Shown: one piece after another, positions 1-8,151 of the stretch
Numbering within the stretch: position 1 is the stretch's first letter
Layout: every line of letters begins with the position of its first letter
Source: Ancrocorticia sp047501485
Lineage (GTDB): Bacteria; Actinomycetota; Actinomycetes; Actinomycetales; Actinomycetaceae
Assembly (NCBI GenBank): GCA_047501485.1
Contig: JAZDRN010000006.1
Coordinates: 1-64,000 of the forward strand
Direction of reading: 5' to 3'
DNA length: 64,000 nucleotides
Notes under the pieces: generated by a model
Database searches by the model: none
What the model was told of the DNA's origin: nothing
Seen by the model: the letters and a program-made list of their open reading frames with translations, nothing else
Translations under genes and position numbers: made by a program

Positions 1-129
1 GCCGGGGGGGGGGGCGGTGGGGGGGGGCGCGGGGGCGCGGCCTCTAAACAAACAAAAAAACCCCGCGCGGGGGGGGGGGGGGGGGGGGGGCCCCCCCCCC
101 CCCCCCCCCCCACCCCGGGAGAGAAGAAC
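1..129. other. Low-complexity scaffold edge, probable assembly artefact
   Basis: The first 129 bases are almost only G and C runs, including about 30 consecutive G followed directly by about 31 C, plus a short A-rich island. Such a G-run/C-run junction is a perfect palindrome and is typical of low-quality read ends rather than of a chromosome. No gene can be read in it. The true sequence downstream of the tyrosine kinase gene is therefore unknown. Confidence 0.75.
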
Positions 130-1548
130 CTACTTGATGGCACCCATATCGAACTCGGCAGCATCCTCGATCGGTGCCGACACGTCGCCATAGGCCTGGT
201 AAGCATAGGCGCCGTAGCTGTAAGAATCGGGCCCCTTGGTCGGCACCATCGTGGGGATGATCCCGAGAACCTTTCCATCGACGGTCTCCAGGGCTTCGAG
301 CGCACTGGCAAGCTCGTCCTTGCGGCACTTGCCCGCAGCGGACACCAGAACGGCTCCCCCGGTCCGGGTGGAGAGGATCGCCGCATCCGTCACCACCAGC
401 ACCGGGGGTGCGTCGATGATGATGTAATCGAAGTGGGCCGTGAGGGTCTCCAACACCCGAGCCATCGCCGAGGAGCCCAGCAGCTCTGAGGGATTCGGGG
501 GGATGCGGCCGGACGGCAGGACGAAGAGCTGCTTGCGTCCCCACTGCTGCAGGGCGTCTTCGAGGGTGGTGCGGCCGATCAGAAGGTCGGAGAGTCCGAT
601 ACCGCCTTCGATGCCGAGCAATTTGGAGATTCTCGGCTTGCGGAGATCGGAGTCGATGAGGACCACGCGTGCTCCGGCATCCGCCATGACAATGGCGAGG
701 TTGGCGGCAGTGGTGGATTTTCCCTCGCCCGGTCCGGCCGAGGTGATGACGATGCTCTTCGAGTCGTCCTCCACGTTGAGGTAACGGAGATTGGTACGCA
801 ACGCCCGATACGATTCCACGAGGGGGTTGCGGGGGTCTTTCAGAGCGATGAGGGGGCGCTTCTCAGCGTCCTTATCCTTGGCAATGGTTCCGAGGATCGG
901 GAGATCGGTGATCGCCGCGATATCGTCCTTCGAGCGGACGCGGGTGTCGAGAAGAGTTCGTAGGAATGCGATGGCGACGCCCAGCACCAAACCGAGGAAC
1001 AGACTCAATACCAAGCTCCTCGGGACGTTGGGGCTCGCGGGTGCCTCGGGCTCGCCAGCAGGCCGAATGGTATCGATCTGCACCCGGGTGGGAGAACCGT
1101 CCGAGGCTCGCTCGAGTTGGTTGGAAATGACGTCGGCGAACACTTCACTTGTCTTGTTCGCAATCACCGCCGCAGTCGCCGGGTCCTCATCGGTCACGTT
1201 GATGTCAATCAAAACGGTGTCCTTGGGCGAACTCGCTGTCACACGTTCACCCAACTCATCCGACGTCTCGGGTAGCCCCAGATCGGAGATCACACGATCC
1301 ATCACCACAGTGCTGTTCACCACCGAAACGTACGAGGTGACAGCCTGCCTGGCGAAAGTCGATCCTTGGGTCAAGTCCACAGCCGAGGTTTCTCCGGTTC
1401 GAACCGACACGAAGAGCTGCGTCGAGGCTTCGTACATTGGCGTCCGCGTCAGGGTCCAGGCCGCCGTACCACCGAGAGTGATCAGGATCGTGGCCAGTAT
1501 CAATGTCCCGTTCTTGCGAAGAACGGTGAGAAAATCACGCAAGTCCAA
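130..1548 (-). CDS. Wzz-type polysaccharide co-polymerase / BY-kinase (tyrosine autokinase)
   Basis: Membrane tyrosine autokinase that controls chain length and export of a surface polysaccharide. A Wzz-like N-terminus has membrane segments near residues 15-36 and 178-197. The cytoplasmic kinase follows, with Walker A (GPGEGKST, about 272-279), Walker A' (VVLIDSDLRKP) and Walker B (YIIIDAPP, about 376). The C-terminal tail has the tyrosine cluster YSYGAYAYQAYG, the usual autophosphorylation site. Both halves are in one protein of about 472 residues, as in many actinobacteria. I place the start at a TTG at 1548 because GAGGAG (1557-1562) lies eight bases upstream and the Wzz homology begins there; the longer frame to 1617 adds 23 residues unlike the family. 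It is the last gene of the polysaccharide operon. The cognate phosphatase is not adjacent; the low-Mr phosphatase at 23627 is a candidate by family only. Confidence 0.9.
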   Translation of the reverse strand: MDLRDFLTVLRKNGTLILATILITLGGTAAWTLTRTPMYEASTQLFVSVRTGETSAVDLTQGSTFARQAVTSYVSVVNSTVVMDRVISDLGLPETSDELGERVTASSPKDTVLIDINVTDEDPATAAVIANKTSEVFADVISNQLERASDGSPTRVQIDTIRPAGEPEAPASPNVPRSLVLSLFLGLVLGVAIAFLRTLLDTRVRSKDDIAAITDLPILGTIAKDKDAEKRPLIALKDPRNPLVESYRALRTNLRYLNVEDDSKSIVITSAGPGEGKSTTAANLAIVMADAGARVVLIDSDLRKPRISKLLGIEGGIGLSDLLIGRTTLEDALQQWGRKQLFVLPSGRIPPNPSELLGSSAMARVLETLTAHFDYIIIDAPPVLVVTDAAILSTRTGGAVLVSAAGKCRKDELASALEALETVDGKVLGIIPTMVPTKGPDSYSYGAYAYQAYGDVSAPIEDAAEFDMGAIK

Positions 1549-1707
1549 GGCTAGTGCTCCTCGTAAGTGTGTTGGCCTGCACGAAAGATCCACAGCCCCA
1601 CGTATTTGAATTGTCATTTCCAGTCAAGAATCTACTACAAGCATTCGCGGTAGCCTGAGGACGGAGTTTCCAGTTCGTAATCCCTCGCGCAACACATTGA
1701 ACAAACA

Positions 1708-3159
1708 TCACATCACCTCTCGGGAGCCACCTGCGCTCGGATCGGAAGTACTTGCTCTGAAAGTCCTCCAAAGATGAAGTATCCTGCCCAGTTCCTTCCA
1801 CGACAACCCATAATGGACACCCAACGCGCAACAATAGGCCGCAGCGGCGAACATGGGCTGCAGCTGCAGCGTCGCCAAGAGGAACAAGCCGGTCAGCAAC
1901 AAGTCCGAGATTATCCCTCGCCTCCAGGGGACCTGGAAAAACCCGCTCACAATTCTCTCGGCCATGATACTTCTCAAAAGGATTGCCAAGAGTGTGGCAA
2001 CCAGCGAAAGGAACACACTCTCCACGACATAGACCGCAACGACGACGCCCACGAGTGAGAAGAGCGTGCTCACCGCATTGATGGCCAGCAGCACGCCCTC
2101 CTTGCGCATCACCTTGAGGAAGGTGCCTCCCAGGAGGCTCATCTTGCTGTCGAACAAACAGACTGGTAGCAGCACGCCAAGGTACAAGACAGTCTCTCCA
2201 TACTGCGGAAGCCATTTGTTCACGAGGAAGGTCAGCGGGAAGTAGCCCAGGTAGATCAGGGGCAAGGTCAGGCCGAGGACCTTTTGCAGGCTCGCGAAAG
2301 TGCGACCGAGTGTCTCCGGCGCCGTCTGTCTGAGCGCCGGAAAGAGCACCATCGACAATTGCATGACGAATGCCAGGAAGAAAGTCACCAACGACAGAGC
2401 AAAGGAAACCTCGCCGAATGTATTGATACCCCATTTGTCATCAATCGCAAACCTCATGACACCCAAGATGAGCATGCTGGCGATATTGGCCAGAACCAGC
2501 TTGATTCCGATACGCATGCTGGAGAACGACAGACGCAGGGTCTCGCGCACCGGAAGAGGCTTCGCCTTCAGGAAGTCCTGCGCCTTGCTGATGCAGAACA
2601 GCAGCGCGAGCAGCTGGGCAAAGACATAGAACCCAATGTACCAGAGCGATGAGGAGCTCCTCGAGAGGAGAAGAACAATGAGGGGCGGCAAGAAGGACAA
2701 ACGGCTGATTATCGTGGCGTACGAATAGAGCTTCGTTTCGTTGAGCGCTTGGAACAGATATCCCAGGAATCCGGAAAGGTTGAAAACGATCGTGTATAAG
2801 CCAAGCGCGAGGCAAACCTCTCTGCGGCTGGGATCGGCCACCGCAAACCATGCACCGCCGAGGATTGCGAGCGAGAAGAACAGCTGCATTGCACAGCAGA
2901 AGTAGAATTGGGCACCCACCCTTCTCTTGTCGATCGAGAGACGACTCATGCCTCCGGCCCAAAGGTAAACCCCATCGTTCAAACCAAGGGTAAGAAGCCC
3001 CGCGTAGCTTGAATAGAAAATGAAAAGCTGCCAATATCCGAATTCGCTGATGTTCAAAAACTTGGGGACCAGAAACGTGATGAACACACTCATCAGCAAG
3101 GAGGCAAGTTGGGCGAGCAACGCGACGGAGAAGTTGCTGAACAGCCTACGGAGGTCCAT
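1708..3159 (-). CDS. Polysaccharide flippase-like membrane protein (Wzx/RfbX family)
   Basis: Strongly hydrophobic protein of about 483 residues with roughly 12-14 predicted membrane helices and few charged stretches, the pattern of MATE/MVF-superfamily O-unit flippases. It would move lipid-linked repeat units across the membrane. The start MDLRRLFSNF at 3159 lies four bases past the stop of the upstream acyltransferase gene; a longer frame to 3219 would overlap that gene and is less likely. The position between acyltransferase and tyrosine kinase genes supports a polysaccharide role. By eye the gene is less GC-rich than the rest of the window, as is common for flippase and polymerase genes. 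The specific repeat unit cannot be told. Confidence 0.8.
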   Translation of the reverse strand: MDLRRLFSNFSVALLAQLASLLMSVFITFLVPKFLNISEFGYWQLFIFYSSYAGLLTLGLNDGVYLWAGGMSRLSIDKRRVGAQFYFCCAMQLFFSLAILGGAWFAVADPSRREVCLALGLYTIVFNLSGFLGYLFQALNETKLYSYATIISRLSFLPPLIVLLLSRSSSSLWYIGFYVFAQLLALLFCISKAQDFLKAKPLPVRETLRLSFSSMRIGIKLVLANIASMLILGVMRFAIDDKWGINTFGEVSFALSLVTFFLAFVMQLSMVLFPALRQTAPETLGRTFASLQKVLGLTLPLIYLGYFPLTFLVNKWLPQYGETVLYLGVLLPVCLFDSKMSLLGGTFLKVMRKEGVLLAINAVSTLFSLVGVVVAVYVVESVFLSLVATLLAILLRSIMAERIVSGFFQVPWRRGIISDLLLTGLFLLATLQLQPMFAAAAYCCALGVHYGLSWKELGRILHLWRTFRASTSDPSAGGSREVM

Positions 3160-3163
3160 GGAT

Positions 3164-3817
3164 CTACCGTGCCGAATCCGAATTCCCGACACCTGCAGAG
3201 TGTTTGGGAAGCACGGCAAGCAGCTCGGGGCTCAGGGAGAAACTCAGCTCCGCAATGTGTTCCATGATGAAATCCTCATCGATTCGGTCGAAATCCACCT
3301 GACGCAATGCTTCACGAGTTTCCTCGTCGAAACGGTACCGGATGACTCGCGCGGGAACGCCGCCTACGATGGCATAGGCGGGCACGTCCTTGACGACCAC
3401 ACTACCGGCGGCGACGACGGCTCCCTGACCTAGCCTCACGCCGGACAGAATGAGTGCATCGGTACCGATCCACACATCATCGTCGACGACGATGCGTCCG
3501 CGGGACGAGGCCTCGACCCTGCCCGTGAAGCGTTTCCTGAACGGGAATGTCGAAAATGAGTTGACGTCATGATTGCCGCCACACACGAAGTGAACATTGG
3601 CCGCGATAGAACAGAAGCTACCTATTCGAAGTCCCTCGTCCGTTGCGCCGAAGAATGAGGCATTTATCCGGCCGTAGCTGAAACGACCAACGGTGACCCG
3701 TGAGACGTCGAAATATCGTCCCATTGAGGTGCTGTTGTGGCGATTGCGCATTCGCCACTTGGCACGGGTCAAGGGCATCGCCCCTCTTCTGAAAACTCGC
3801 CGCACAATTCCGCTCAT
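3164..3817 (-). CDS. Hexapeptide-repeat (LbH) acyltransferase
   Basis: Left-handed beta-helix acyltransferase of 217 residues, most like the CatB/xenobiotic or sugar O-acetyltransferase group. The hexapeptide turns can be read in the stretch with RIVVDDDVWIGTDALILSG and the following VRLGQGAVVAAGSVVVKDVP, and the catalytic-type His of the family lies in GGNHDVNSFSTFP. It probably acetylates a sugar of the exported polysaccharide; acyl donor and acceptor are inferred from family and context. It overlaps the upstream glycosyltransferase by ATGA (3814-3817), so translation is probably coupled, and is followed after four bases by the flippase. Confidence 0.85.
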   Translation of the reverse strand: MSGIVRRVFRRGAMPLTRAKWRMRNRHNSTSMGRYFDVSRVTVGRFSYGRINASFFGATDEGLRIGSFCSIAANVHFVCGGNHDVNSFSTFPFRKRFTGRVEASSRGRIVVDDDVWIGTDALILSGVRLGQGAVVAAGSVVVKDVPAYAIVGGVPARVIRYRFDEETREALRQVDFDRIDEDFIMEHIAELSFSLSPELLAVLPKHSAGVGNSDSAR

Positions 3818-4758
3818 GATTCAGATCCCTCGAACCGGGCCAATTGGCTGCGAACCATAGAATTCACGTCGCTCAGGTCCCCTCCCAGGGAGCCTCTGCG
3901 AGTCAGCTTCAGAAACAGGAAGGCGGCGTAATAGTAAGCAAGCAAAGGCAGAATTCTCATCCTCGAAACTCCAAGATACTTGCGACAGTACACGAGGTCA
4001 CTTCTGAGTCTATTGGAGAACGTGGTGAATGATGTCTGCCGCTGTGCGAGGGAGTGATCGTGAGTCGCGATGGCGTCGGCTACATACAGGCAGCGAAAGC
4101 CCGCAGCAGCCGCATTGTGCCCCCAGACAACCTCCTCCGAGTAGAGAAAGAAATCCTCGTCGAACAAACCGAAAATTTCGAAATACTTCCGGTCGAAGAG
4201 CACGCAGCAGCCCGACACGGTGGCGCAATAGCTGTCCCGACTGCGATCGGAATCCAGGCCGAAGTATCTTCTGGCACAGAAGTTCCACTTGAGCCGCGCC
4301 ACCGGATATTTGGTGAAGTACAACGCCTTCAGACCATGGGGCAGGAAACGCTGCGCATAGCGATCCGTTTCTCCGCTGGCGTCGAGAATCCTGGGACCGC
4401 AGAAAAGTACATCCGGTTCGTCCGGCATCCGTTTCAGCATGTTGCCCAGGGATCGTTCTGATATCGAGGCATCGGGGTTCACCACCAGCACGTAGTGGCA
4501 CCCCTCCTCTAGGGCCCTGCTGATCCCGAGGTTGTTTCCCGCTGAATAACCGAGGTTCTCCTCGGCACGGAGCAACTCGATCTGTGGGTGAGAGTCGCTG
4601 TACCTCCTTAAGACATCGAAGTCCGGTTTCTCGGAGCAGTTGTCCACCACCAGCACGCGAGGACGCAGCTCAAATCCAAGCAAATCCTCACAAAGTTGAA
4701 CAGTCAGTTCTGCGCTGTTGTAATTGAGGACAACAGCGGCAACTTCAGACGATGGCAT
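3814..4758 (-). CDS. Family 2 glycosyltransferase (rhamnosyltransferase-like)
   Basis: GT-A fold glycosyltransferase of 314 residues. The N-terminus VAAVVLNYNSAE gives the nucleotide-binding strand, followed by VLVVDNCSEKP and the DxD-like VLVVNPDASI; the later FLYSEEVVWGHNAAAAGF matches the ED-type acceptor region of WbbL-like rhamnosyltransferases. It should act on the cytoplasmic face on undecaprenyl-linked oligosaccharide. I start at ATG 4758 because a GAGGAG site lies just upstream and an 11-residue longer frame lacks one. It overlaps the end of the polymerase gene by 14 bases and the acyltransferase gene by four, consistent with a polycistronic operon. Confidence 0.87.
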   Translation of the reverse strand: MPSSEVAAVVLNYNSAELTVQLCEDLLGFELRPRVLVVDNCSEKPDFDVLRRYSDSHPQIELLRAEENLGYSAGNNLGISRALEEGCHYVLVVNPDASISERSLGNMLKRMPDEPDVLFCGPRILDASGETDRYAQRFLPHGLKALYFTKYPVARLKWNFCARRYFGLDSDRSRDSYCATVSGCCVLFDRKYFEIFGLFDEDFFLYSEEVVWGHNAAAAGFRCLYVADAIATHDHSLAQRQTSFTTFSNRLRSDLVYCRKYLGVSRMRILPLLAYYYAAFLFLKLTRRGSLGGDLSDVNSMVRSQLARFEGSES

Positions 4759-5971
4759 GTCTCTCCTCGTATTCTCTTCGTTCGCCCACACTGGCCATGA
4801 TCACCCAGAACAAGAAATCTTTGTTCATGACAAACAAACCAGGTTCGAGCATGCTGTCGAGGATCATAAAAAGAACTGCCAGCCGAACTCCATTCGTCTC
4901 GGAGCCCGCCGGTATGTTCCGGTACGCAATGAATATCGCGAGGCCGTATGCCACGAGATTGAACAGGCCGCCTTGGTAGAGTGCCTCCAGCACGAGGTTG
5001 TGCGGCCGCATCCCAGCATAGTTCTCAAACCCTCCCTCGTAGGGAAGGGTGCCGTTTCCCAACCAGAAATTCTGCCCTACCTCCCCAAGGTAGTGCTGAT
5101 AGATGATCGTGCGCTGCGTTGTGGCCGATGTGACATCACCGGCCAGCAGATCACCTCCGGCCTTGACCACACGAGCAAAAATTCCTTCGAGGGAACCGGC
5201 GAAGCTGTCGAAGGCGAATACAGCTGCGGCAAGCAGGAATGCGACCAGGAGAGCCACCAGGACCACGGAACTTCTCCGAAGTCTGATCCGGGAACTTTGC
5301 CTGAGGAGCCAGAAGACCATCAGACATACAAGAACCAAGTAGTTGCCGGTTGACGACAGCATGAGTGCTGCCAGGGCAACCAACACCAACCAGGAGCTCC
5401 TCGCACGTCTCGATTCTGTGCCAAAAGCTAGAAACAGGCCGAGCATCGACAAGAGCATCGCAATAGAATTCGAATTCCCCGCGGGCAGTTCGATCAAGTA
5501 CTTCCTGACCGCCACGCCCCCCGCTCCCGAGTTTGCGAAGAACAGCCACGTCGCCTGCAGGAAGAGAACGACGAAAGTGAGAGCGAAGAGGCGTTGCAAG
5601 CATTCACGGAACCGGCTGTCAGATGCCAACAGTCGGACGGAGGAGTAGCCCACAAGTGCGACAATCGCCGAAAAGAAAGCAGAATTGAGCCACTCCCCGT
5701 CTGCGCCACGCACACCGAGAAGTCCGAGCAACGCCAACCAGGGTATCCTGAAAGCAAGACAACCCTCGACAAGAGTCACACGCGGCCGCTCGAACCACAT
5801 CGGAAGGGCAGCGACTACGAGGAGGAGCAAACCTGTTGATGCAAATAGGAGTTGCCATTGCAAACTGGTGATAAAAAGCAGTTGGAAAAGAAACACGGTG
5901 ATGCCACCCAGTGCAATCCTGCCGCACTGCTTTCTCCGGCTCACCACCTGGGCAAGCACTTCAGCGGGCAC
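4745..5971 (-). CDS. O-antigen ligase/polymerase-like membrane protein (Wzy candidate)
   Basis: Integral membrane protein of 408 residues with about ten hydrophobic segments and one larger hydrophilic loop near residues 270-330 (around DVTSATTQRTIIYQHYLG), the layout of Wzy polymerases and WaaL ligases. The family is identified by topology and operon position, because primary sequence in this group is poorly conserved. The start is GTG at 5971, overlapping the TAG of the upstream dehydrogenase by one base. As the only polymerase-like gene in a cluster that also has a flippase and Wzz-kinase, it is the best candidate for the polymerase of a Wzx/Wzy-dependent pathway. Confidence 0.75.
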   Translation of the reverse strand: MPAEVLAQVVSRRKQCGRIALGGITVFLFQLLFITSLQWQLLFASTGLLLLVVAALPMWFERPRVTLVEGCLAFRIPWLALLGLLGVRGADGEWLNSAFFSAIVALVGYSSVRLLASDSRFRECLQRLFALTFVVLFLQATWLFFANSGAGGVAVRKYLIELPAGNSNSIAMLLSMLGLFLAFGTESRRARSSWLVLVALAALMLSSTGNYLVLVCLMVFWLLRQSSRIRLRRSSVVLVALLVAFLLAAAVFAFDSFAGSLEGIFARVVKAGGDLLAGDVTSATTQRTIIYQHYLGEVGQNFWLGNGTLPYEGGFENYAGMRPHNLVLEALYQGGLFNLVAYGLAIFIAYRNIPAGSETNGVRLAVLFMILDSMLEPGLFVMNKDFLFWVIMASVGERREYEERHAIV

Positions 5972-7296
5972 TAAAGCCTCCAGTAACGATAACCTGACCC
6001 ACTGATGACCTCAGGGGAGACAACTCCCTTGACATCAAGCAGAATCTTCTGCTCGTGGGAATCTTCAGCGAACAGGGCGTTGAGTTCAGGGCGGCCGAGT
6101 TCCCGAAAGTCGGTATGGGCAACAGCGATGATTACGCATTCGGCATCGCGAACCCGCTCCAGTGGGAGGAGTTCAATGCCGTACTCGGCACGTACGGAAT
6201 CTTCGCTCGCCCACGGATCCACCACGCAAATGTCCACCCCGTACTCTTCCAGTCGACGTATCACGTCTACTACTTTGGTATTCCTCGTGTCGGGACAATC
6301 TTCTTTGAAAGTGATCCCCAGAACAGCAACACGCGTCCCCTTCGGTGCCTTACCGGAGAGAATTATCTGGCGGATCGCGGCATCCGCCACAAATTCACCC
6401 ATACCGTCGTTGACTTTGCGTCCTGAAGCAACGATCTGACTGTGATATCCCAGCCGTTCAGCCTCATACGTGAAGTAGTAGGGGTCCACACTTATGCAAT
6501 GCCCACCCACAAGGCCTGGACGAAAACCCAGCGCATTCCACTTGGTGTTCATACCGTCAACCACCTCGTTGGTATCAATACCCATCCGATCGAATACCAT
6601 CGCCAGCTCGTTCATGAACGCAATGTTGATATCTCGCTGGGAGTTCTCCGCAACCTTGATGGCCTCGGCCGTCCGGATCGAGGAGACGGGGTGAGTCCCC
6701 GCTTCAACGACGAGGTCATAGATGTGCCGCGCTACCTCAACGGTCACTTCGTCGGTTCCCGACACCACCTTGGGAATTGTACGAAGTGTATGAACCCTAT
6801 CTCCGGGATTGATCCGTTCGGGACTATAGCCAACCTTGAAGTCCTCTCCACATCGCAAACCGGACTCGGCTTCAAGAATTGGGACACACACGTCCTCCGT
6901 AACTCCCGGATAGACGGTCGATTCAAAAATGACGATAGAACCCGGAACCAAATTATGTCCCACGATACGAGAAGCGCTTTTAACCGGTGTCAAATCAGGC
7001 GCCTTATTCGCATCTACAGGAGTTGGCACGGCGACAACGTGGAACCGGGCCTCACGAAGACGGGAAGGGTCAGAGGTGAACTGCACGCTGGTATTGCTCA
7101 CTGCACTGTCTCCCACCTCGTTGGTCAGGTCAACGCCCGACCGATACGCCTCAATGCGACGCTCATCGATGTCAAGACCTATGACCTTGATCTTCTCCGC
7201 AAAGGCAATGGCCAACGGCATTCCAACGTAACCGAGACCGACGACGGATAGTTTCTCCTCGCCAGCAATCAGGCGGTCATAAAGCTTCTCAAACAT
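5971..7296 (-). CDS. UDP-sugar 6-dehydrogenase (TviB/WbpA/CapL type)
   Basis: NAD-dependent dehydrogenase of 441 residues that oxidises C6 of a UDP-hexose or UDP-N-acetylhexosamine to the uronic acid. The GxGxxG fold is VVGLGYVG (about 18-25) and the catalytic cysteine is in GGHCISVDPYY (Cys about 267). The central ENSQRDINIAFMNELAMVF and RPGLVGGH are closer to the UDP-HexNAc dehydrogenases TviB and WbpA than to plain UDP-glucose dehydrogenase, so a HexNAcA product is favoured by family resemblance. The start MFEKLYDRL at 7296 overlaps the upstream transferase stop as ATGA; the longer frame to 7401 lies inside that gene and is rejected. A second dehydrogenase of a different subfamily is at 10027. 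Confidence 0.87.
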   Translation of the reverse strand: MFEKLYDRLIAGEEKLSVVGLGYVGMPLAIAFAEKIKVIGLDIDERRIEAYRSGVDLTNEVGDSAVSNTSVQFTSDPSRLREARFHVVAVPTPVDANKAPDLTPVKSASRIVGHNLVPGSIVIFESTVYPGVTEDVCVPILEAESGLRCGEDFKVGYSPERINPGDRVHTLRTIPKVVSGTDEVTVEVARHIYDLVVEAGTHPVSSIRTAEAIKVAENSQRDINIAFMNELAMVFDRMGIDTNEVVDGMNTKWNALGFRPGLVGGHCISVDPYYFTYEAERLGYHSQIVASGRKVNDGMGEFVADAAIRQIILSGKAPKGTRVAVLGITFKEDCPDTRNTKVVDVIRRLEEYGVDICVVDPWASEDSVRAEYGIELLPLERVRDAECVIIAVAHTDFRELGRPELNALFAEDSHEQKILLDVKGVVSPEVISGSGYRYWRL

Positions 7297-8054
7297 CAGA
7301 TCTTGCCCAGTCTCTTCGTCGTCGCATGGAACATTTGCCAGAACAGGCAGTATGCTGCGTAAGGCTTCTTCAACTGCTCGACCTCCGTGTATAGCCGCCA
7401 AGTGTTCCTGACAGCATCAACCTTGTTGGCCGACAACGATCCCGCACGTTTTCTGTTCGCCGCGAGGACTTCGTCATAGCCGTGCAGGGGGCCGACGGAA
7501 CGAATGACTCTCAGCCATGTCGCTGCATCCTGACGCTTGCGGATGTCGGGCATTTCCAACAACACGCGTGAGACGAGTTGTGTATCGAACATGATGGTGT
7601 GGGAGCACGTGGGTGGTTTTTTGAGAAACCGCCTATAGGAAACCAGCTTGTCTACATGGACATAGTTTCTGTGGCTTCCATCTTCATTAACCGTCTCGTA
7701 CGAGGTGAAGCAGGCGCCGATGCTGTTGCGGGTCATGTAGTCGATCTGCGCCTCGAGCTTGTCCGGGAACCAGTAGTCGTCCGAATCTAAGTAGGCGATG
7801 TAGCGTCCCCGAGCCTGCCCGAGAGCTCGATTTCGCGCTTTGGCCGCGCCCATGTTGGTGGACTGGCGCAGCACTCTGAACCTGGAATCAGAGGCGCTGT
7901 AACGGGAAGCAACCTCGAAGGAATCGTCGCTGCTGGCATCGTCCACCAGAATCGCTTCCCAATCGAGGAACGTCTGGGCCAACAGCGAATCCAACGTTTC
8001 CCCCAGATAATCCTCAGAGTTGAAAAGAGGAATGATCACACTGACAACTGGCAT
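7296..8054 (-). CDS. Family 2 glycosyltransferase (TuaG-like)
   Basis: GT-A glycosyltransferase of 252 residues. The start MPVVSVIIPLFNSEDYL is the usual GT2 N-terminus, followed by WEAILVDDASSDDS and the metal-binding YIAYLDSDDYW (DxDD). Length and sequence resemble TuaG and related enzymes that add an early sugar in teichuronic acid or capsule synthesis. The ATG at 8054 is chosen because homology begins there; a frame extending to 8132 would run toward the neighbouring gene. It lies between the initiating transferase and the dehydrogenase, so it probably adds the second sugar. That last point is inference. Confidence 0.87.
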   Translation of the reverse strand: MPVVSVIIPLFNSEDYLGETLDSLLAQTFLDWEAILVDDASSDDSFEVASRYSASDSRFRVLRQSTNMGAAKARNRALGQARGRYIAYLDSDDYWFPDKLEAQIDYMTRNSIGACFTSYETVNEDGSHRNYVHVDKLVSYRRFLKKPPTCSHTIMFDTQLVSRVLLEMPDIRKRQDAATWLRVIRSVGPLHGYDEVLAANRKRAGSLSANKVDAVRNTWRLYTEVEQLKKPYAAYCLFWQMFHATTKRLGKI

Positions 8055-8151
8055 TAGGTGTGCACTCTCTTGTCGGCCCGGTATGACACGCGGACGGTCC
8101 CTGAATCCAGATCCACGCTTAGCGCAGTACACGAGTTGAAAAACTCGTTCA

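Noticed and set aside
1..129. Palindromic G/C tract as a biological element such as an inverted repeat terminus
   Set aside because: Homopolymers of 30 G and 31 C at a contig end are far more likely to be a sequencing or assembly artefact.
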